Positions 60,504-64,000 of a DNA stretch of 64,000 bases are shown here, in pieces. Position numbers and translations under genes: made by a program. The first letter of the stretch is position 1. Each line of letters opens with the position of its first letter. The DNA comes from Pseudomonas putida (lineage in GTDB: Bacteria > Pseudomonadota > Gammaproteobacteria > Pseudomonadales > Pseudomonadaceae), in the NCBI RefSeq assembly GCF_028682475.1, contig NZ_JANHLE010000019.1, forward strand, positions 1-64,000, given 5' to 3'. The notes under the pieces are model-generated. The model worked only from the letters and a program-made list of their open reading frames with translations, did no database searches and had not been told where the DNA came from.

Positions 60504-62564
60504 TTAGCCCGCCTTCACCGTCCGCGGCGCCTTGCCGGCCTTCATCTGTTCAAGTAACGGCGTGCATTGATTCGGCACATCACCGCCAGGCGCCACCAGC
60601 GCCAGCAGCCCCGCCGCAGGACCGATCACCACCCCCAGCGCGACCATACCCGCACCGCGCAAGGCCAGCGGCACCGCCTGCACGCCCGCACTGGGCTTGG
60701 CAAACGGCCCACGCACATACAGCGGCGAACGCAACGAAAGCAGGCGCACGCCCTTGGACTCGGGATTGATCTTCAGGTCCAACTGCTCGCTGGCGAAGTT
60801 GGCGGTGCCATTGATGTAGATGATCGCGTTCTCGGTGTCGAAGACGAACAAGCGGGTAGTCGCCAGACCCTCCTTGATACCGAAATCGGCAGCGGCGCAG
60901 TTGATCTTCACTTCCTTGTCACCGAACAGCTGGCCCACAACATAATTGCCCACGTTCAACCCGGCAATTTCCATCAGGCCACGGCTGATGGCGCCATCGT
61001 TGATCAGCATCTTCAGGTCGCCATTGGCAGTGGCCAGCAACGCCGCCACCGAATTGCCCCGGCCGCTGAGGTCGGCGTCGCCATTGAGCTGGCCAAAGCT
61101 GGTTTTCATCGGTTCGAAGGTCGGGAACAACTGCTTGAGCTTGAAGCCCCGCGCGCTGAGTTGGGCGCGGCCTTGCAACGGCGCGGTGCGGCCATCCAGG
61201 CGAATCTGTGCATCGAGGGTGCCGCCTGCCACGCCAAAACGCAGCGGTTCCAGGCGCAGCACGCCATCATCGAGAACTAAGTGACTGGAGAGATCGTTGA
61301 ACGGTAGCTCCTGACTGTGCACGATGCGCTTGCCACTGAAGGTCACGTCGGCGTCCATGCTCCGCCAGCGTTCGGTGCGAAACTCCTCGACCGGCAGGAC
61401 CTTGCCTGCCGGTTGCTTGCTGGCGCCGCCACGGGCTTTCTGTGCGGCGTTGGAGTCGGCACCGATCAACGGCGCGAGGTCTTTGAACAGCAACTGATTG
61501 GACACCAGCTTGCCACTGAGCTTGGGCCGCGGCTGGCTGGAGACGAAGGTCAGATCGCCATGGATATCACTGTCGCCGATCTTGCCGTTGAAGCCTTCGT
61601 AGCGAAACAGTGCGCCACCGGGTTCATGCAGCTTGGCCACCAGGTGACCGTCGGTGGAGTACGCCGGTGAGTCCGGCAGGGTCACCCCGGTCAACGGATA
61701 CAGATTACCCAGGCTCGCACCCGACAGGCGCAGGCGCAGGTCGAGGGCGCCCAGGTTGCGCGGGTCGGTCAGGGTGCCGGCCAAGGCGATGCGGGTATCG
61801 GCAATCTGCATGTCGGCCTGCAGCGGAAACGGCTGGCTGGCATCCTGCAGCGCCAGCAGTCCGCCGATCTTGCCGTCGCCTGCGAGTGGCTGGCCCTTGT
61901 AGCGTCCTTTGACCTTGAGGCCGAAGGCGTAGTCCTGGGCGGTACCGGCTTTCTGCGCCGTGGCCTTGCCGGCAATCTCGGCGAACGGAATCGGCTTGCC
62001 CAATGGATCAATGACCACATCCAGTGTGGTTTTCAACGTCTGGTCGTCAAGGCTGACCTGGCCTTTGTCGAAACCGATGGCACCGATGTCCAGCACCCAT
62101 TTCGACGGTTCGGCCTGTTTATCCTGGGGGCCGAAATCAAACGTCCAGTTGGCCCGGCCATCGGCCAGACGTTTGAGCGTGGCGCTGGGCTGGTTGAGAT
62201 CAATGCGCGGAATGACGATTTGCTGGAACAGCAGCGGCAACGGCGCCAGGCGAAATTCGACACGCTTGAGAGCAGCCATCTGTGGCTCCTTGAGCCAGTC
62301 CGGGTTGCCCAGGGTCAGGTCCTCGGCGATGAAGCGCGGCCAGGGAACCCAGGCCCGCCAACCACCCTGCTCCGGCTCGCGCTGCCAAACCACCGCAAGA
62401 TTGCCGTTGATGGCGAAAGGTCGCTGCAGCGCTTCGGAGACCTTGGCATTGAGGGTCGGCTTGACCCGGTTCCAATCGAACGTCGCGATGACGATTACCA
62501 GCAAGGTCACGATCAGCAGCAGGCTGGCGAGGGTCCAGGTGAGGATTCTGGCGGGACGCGTCAT
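60504..62564 (-). CDS. AsmA family outer-membrane biogenesis protein
   Basis: 686 residues from the ATG at 62564 (MTRPARILTWTLASLLLIVT), AGGAG upstream. One N-terminal membrane helix (about 6-28), then a long periplasmic beta-groove typical of AsmA/TamB-like lipid-transfer proteins, with the C-terminal AsmA_2 block (about 430-600, GNSVAALLATANGDLKMLIN, NCAAADFGIKEGLATTRLFV). Likely helps phospholipid traffic to the outer membrane. Stands alone on the minus strand. Confidence 0.9.
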   Translation of the reverse strand: MTRPARILTWTLASLLLIVTLLVIVIATFDWNRVKPTLNAKVSEALQRPFAINGNLAVVWQREPEQGGWRAWVPWPRFIAEDLTLGNPDWLKEPQMAALKRVEFRLAPLPLLFQQIVIPRIDLNQPSATLKRLADGRANWTFDFGPQDKQAEPSKWVLDIGAIGFDKGQVSLDDQTLKTTLDVVIDPLGKPIPFAEIAGKATAQKAGTAQDYAFGLKVKGRYKGQPLAGDGKIGGLLALQDASQPFPLQADMQIADTRIALAGTLTDPRNLGALDLRLRLSGASLGNLYPLTGVTLPDSPAYSTDGHLVAKLHEPGGALFRYEGFNGKIGDSDIHGDLTFVSSQPRPKLSGKLVSNQLLFKDLAPLIGADSNAAQKARGGASKQPAGKVLPVEEFRTERWRSMDADVTFSGKRIVHSQELPFNDLSSHLVLDDGVLRLEPLRFGVAGGTLDAQIRLDGRTAPLQGRAQLSARGFKLKQLFPTFEPMKTSFGQLNGDADLSGRGNSVAALLATANGDLKMLINDGAISRGLMEIAGLNVGNYVVGQLFGDKEVKINCAAADFGIKEGLATTRLFVFDTENAIIYINGTANFASEQLDLKINPESKGVRLLSLRSPLYVRGPFAKPSAGVQAVPLALRGAGMVALGVVIGPAAGLLALVAPGGDVPNQCTPLLEQMKAGKAPRTVKAG

Positions 62565-62633
62565 TGCATGATTCTCCTGACGCCCACAAGGCACAAATGG
62601 GCGAATTGATGGCACTTGGTTATCGGACTGATG

Positions 62634-62678
62634 AAACGCCGAGGGGTTTAACTGATGATGAGAATTCCGGCGTTTTTT
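62634..62678 (+). terminator. Orphan terminator-like hairpin
   Basis: AAACGCCG (62634-62641) and CGGCGTTT (62668-62675) form an 8-bp stem with a 26-base loop followed by six T in all. On the plus strand there is no gene immediately upstream, only the antisense of the asmA start, so it may end a short RNA. It could also shield asmA from opposing transcription. Confidence 0.5.
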
Positions 62679-62796
62679 CCTCGTTTCCCATCACTACGCG
62701 CAGGGTCAGAACCCCGCAATCACGCCCGAACACGGCCTTGGAGCGCTCTGAAAGCATCGGTCTAGAGCCATCGCGCCAAAGCATCAATTCCATCGA

Positions 62797-62825
62797 TTGT
62801 CACCATTATCTTTATGAACTTTTAT
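62797..62825 (+). promoter_or_regulatory. Sigma-70-like promoter of the repeat-protein gene
   Basis: TTGTCA (5 of 6 with TTGACA), a 17-base AT-rich spacer, TTTTAT (4 of 6 with TATAAT). It ends 66 bases before the ATG at 62892. Confidence 0.5.
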
Positions 62826-62891
62826 CTGGCGCCCCCGAGCGTAGCATTGGCTCCGTACCCACTTTCCAGCCCCTCCAAGGAGCACCGAACC

Positions 62892-63257
62892 ATGAAACGC
62901 CAATTGCTGCTGAGTCTGTCCCTGTCCATCCTGGCCGCCAACGCTTTCGCCATTCCGGCCAGCGAACAACGCCTGACCGCCGAGTCCCGTTCCAGCTCCA
63001 CCGTGATCTCGCAACCGCTGAACACCCTGGCCGAAGGTGGCTCGGATCGTCTGCTGGAACGCAGCAACCGCGTAGCCGAAGGCGGCGCTGATCGTCTGCT
63101 GGAGCGCAACAATCGTGTAGCCGAAGGCGGATCTGATCGTCTGCTGGAGCGTAACAATCGCGTAGCCGAAGGTGGCTCGGATCGTCTGAAAGAGCGTTAT
63201 CAGGTTGCCGAAGGTGGTTCTGACCGCCTGATCGAAAAGAACCAACGCGTGAGCTGA
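62892..63257 (+). CDS. Small exported protein with five AEGGSDRL repeats
   Basis: 121 residues. Signal peptide (MKRQLLLSLSLSILAANAFA, cleavage after AFA), a Ser-rich linker (about 21-45), then five tandem repeats of VAEGGSDRLLERNNR, units starting at bases 63030, 63075, 63120, 63165 and 63207 (45-bp periods, the last spacing 42). No cysteines. I recall small repeat proteins of this type in other pseudomonads annotated as hypothetical; no function is known to me. Probably periplasmic or secreted. A strong terminator follows. Confidence 0.8.
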   Translation: MKRQLLLSLSLSILAANAFAIPASEQRLTAESRSSSTVISQPLNTLAEGGSDRLLERSNRVAEGGADRLLERNNRVAEGGSDRLLERNNRVAEGGSDRLKERYQVAEGGSDRLIEKNQRVS

Positions 63258-63306
63258 AGCCTATGCCAGACAATAAGAGATCCCAGCCTTGCAACGGTTC
63301 CCCTCC

Positions 63307-63336
63307 AAGCCCGGTCAATTGACCGGGCTTTGTTTT
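63307..63336 (+). terminator. Terminator after the repeat-protein gene
   Basis: AAGCCCGGTCAATTGACCGGGCTT is a 24-base perfect palindrome (63307-63330) followed by TGTTTTT. It ends the transcript 50 bases after the stop and before the TetR gene. Confidence 0.92.
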
Positions 63337-63391
63337 TCCTGGCGTAGGCTATTAGAGTGCAGGGCTGTTTCACTGCCGACCGATACTCGCC

Positions 63392-64000
63392 ATGCTGCCG
63401 CGCGCCGAACAAAAGCAACAGACCCGCCAAGCCCTGCTGGATGCCGCCCGCCACCTGATGGAAAGTGGCCGAGGCTTCGGCAGCATCAGCCTGCGTGAAG
63501 TCAGCAAATGCGCGGGGATCGTACCCACCGGGTTCTACCGGCATTTTTCCGATATGGACCAGCTCGGCCTGGCGCTGGTCAATGAAGTCGGCGAAACCTT
63601 TCGTCAGACCATTCGCCTGGTCCGTCACAATGAACTCGAACTCGGCGGCATTACCGACGCCTCGGTGCGTATCTTCCTCGACGTAGTCACAGCCAATCGC
63701 CCGCAGTTCCTGTTTCTCGCGCGTGAGCAATACGGTGGCTCGCAACCGGTGCGTCAGGCCATTGCGACCTTGCGCCAGGGCATCAGCTCAGACCTTGCCA
63801 CCGACCTTGAGCGCATGCCGCGCTGGCAGCACCTGGATAACGCCGCCCTCGCGGTGATCGCCGACCTGGTGGTGAAAACCGTGTTCGCCACCCTGCCGGA
63901 ACTGATCGACGAGCCGGCTGACGACGCCGGACAAACGCTGAGCGCCCAGGACAAGATCACCCAGCAATTGCGCTTCATCTTCGTCGGCGCCAAGCATTGG
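63392..64000 (+). CDS. desT: TetR regulator, DesT-like (cut by window end)
   Basis: 203 codons are open from ATG 63392 to the window edge, so only a short C-terminus is missing. N-terminal helix-turn-helix with RAEQKQQTRQALLDAARHLM and GIVPTGFYRHFSDMDQLGLA; ligand domain with FLFLAREQYGGSQPVRQAIA. These match P. aeruginosa DesT as I remember it (ERAEQKQQTR..., REQYGGSQ). DesT senses the saturated/unsaturated acyl-CoA ratio and represses the desCB acyl-CoA desaturase genes. The desCB genes are not in the window. Confidence 0.85.
   Translation, partial: MLPRAEQKQQTRQALLDAARHLMESGRGFGSISLREVSKCAGIVPTGFYRHFSDMDQLGLALVNEVGETFRQTIRLVRHNELELGGITDASVRIFLDVVTANRPQFLFLAREQYGGSQPVRQAIATLRQGISSDLATDLERMPRWQHLDNAALAVIADLVVKTVFATLPELIDEPADDAGQTLSAQDKITQQLRFIFVGAKHW

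Larger units (their letters stand above)
62565..62891. other. 327-base gap between asmA and the repeat protein
   Basis: No credible gene; the frame open across it on the plus strand has no ribosome site and is mixed. It holds an orphan terminator-like hairpin (62634-62678), then about 110 bases with nothing recognisable, then a promoter candidate (62797-62825) and the ribosome site (AAGGAG, about 62877) of the repeat-protein gene. Confidence 0.6.

Noticed and set aside
63030..63251. Direct repeats that might suggest a CRISPR array
   Set aside because: The units are contiguous, in frame, encode a peptide repeat and have no spacers.

Overview
The window is chromosomal DNA from a Pseudomonas of the fluorescens/putida type. 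GC content is high. The gene order (speA, SUI1, Nudix, DUF2333, gcbA, a CtpL-like chemoreceptor, dsbD, aroQ, accBC, prmA, dusB-fis, purHD, retS, then urtABCDE, cbpA, osmE, a ferritin and a DesT-like regulator) follows the order I remember from P. aeruginosa PAO1 around PA4839-PA4890. The intergenic gaps carry many paired REP sequences typical of the genus. I see no tRNA, rRNA, CRISPR array, transposase or prophage gene. All function calls come from reading the sequence; no database search was run.

Layout. 1-4.6 kb: a gene tail, then minus-strand speA, SUI1, Nudix and DUF2333. 4.9-8.6 kb: the diguanylate cyclase gcbA and a chemoreceptor with a good Pho box in front. 8.7-20 kb: housekeeping genes (dsbD, aroQ, accBC, prmA, a zinc-ribbon protein, dusB-fis, purH, purD). 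20.1-23.6 kb: the RetS hybrid sensor and a MarC protein. 23.5-25.7 kb: a three-gene minus-strand operon of unknown function that interrupts the conserved order. 25.8-33.4 kb: a divergent corrin-ring cluster (cobG-H-I-J leftward, cobL-cbiD-cobK rightward). 33.4-33.9 kb: a scar that looks like an internally deleted vapB antitoxin, plus a REP pair. 33.9-40.3 kb: NfeD/stomatin, then a copper-handling block (DUF2946, PCu(A)C, DUF2946, OprC-like receptor, PepSY protein). 40.4-43.2 kb: a FecBCD/BtuFCD-type ABC importer. 43.3-51.6 kb: cycA, the urea importer urtABCDE behind a sigma-54 promoter, and two acetyltransferases. 51.7-54.4 kb: CbpM/CbpA and a divergent YegD-like Hsp70. 54.5-64 kb: an AI-2E family permease, an unrecognised lipoprotein, AraC regulator plus EamA exporter, a lipase without a signal peptide, OsmE, a ferritin-like protein, AsmA, a small exported repeat protein and a DesT-like regulator cut by the window end.

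Most interesting points. (1) The three proteins of 23529-25658 can be aligned by eye: each has an LF pair near residue 36, then W, Y four residues on, and GW nine residues later, at nearly constant spacing. They therefore look like three diverged paralogs in one operon, an undescribed three-component system as far as I can tell. (2) The 49-codon ORF at 33445 joins what looks like a VapB start to a VapB toxin-binding tail, with the DNA-binding part deleted and no vapC. (3) A REP pair forms the last ~28 codons of cbiD. (4) The lipase has lost both cysteines of the family disulfide and has no signal peptide, so it is probably cytoplasmic.
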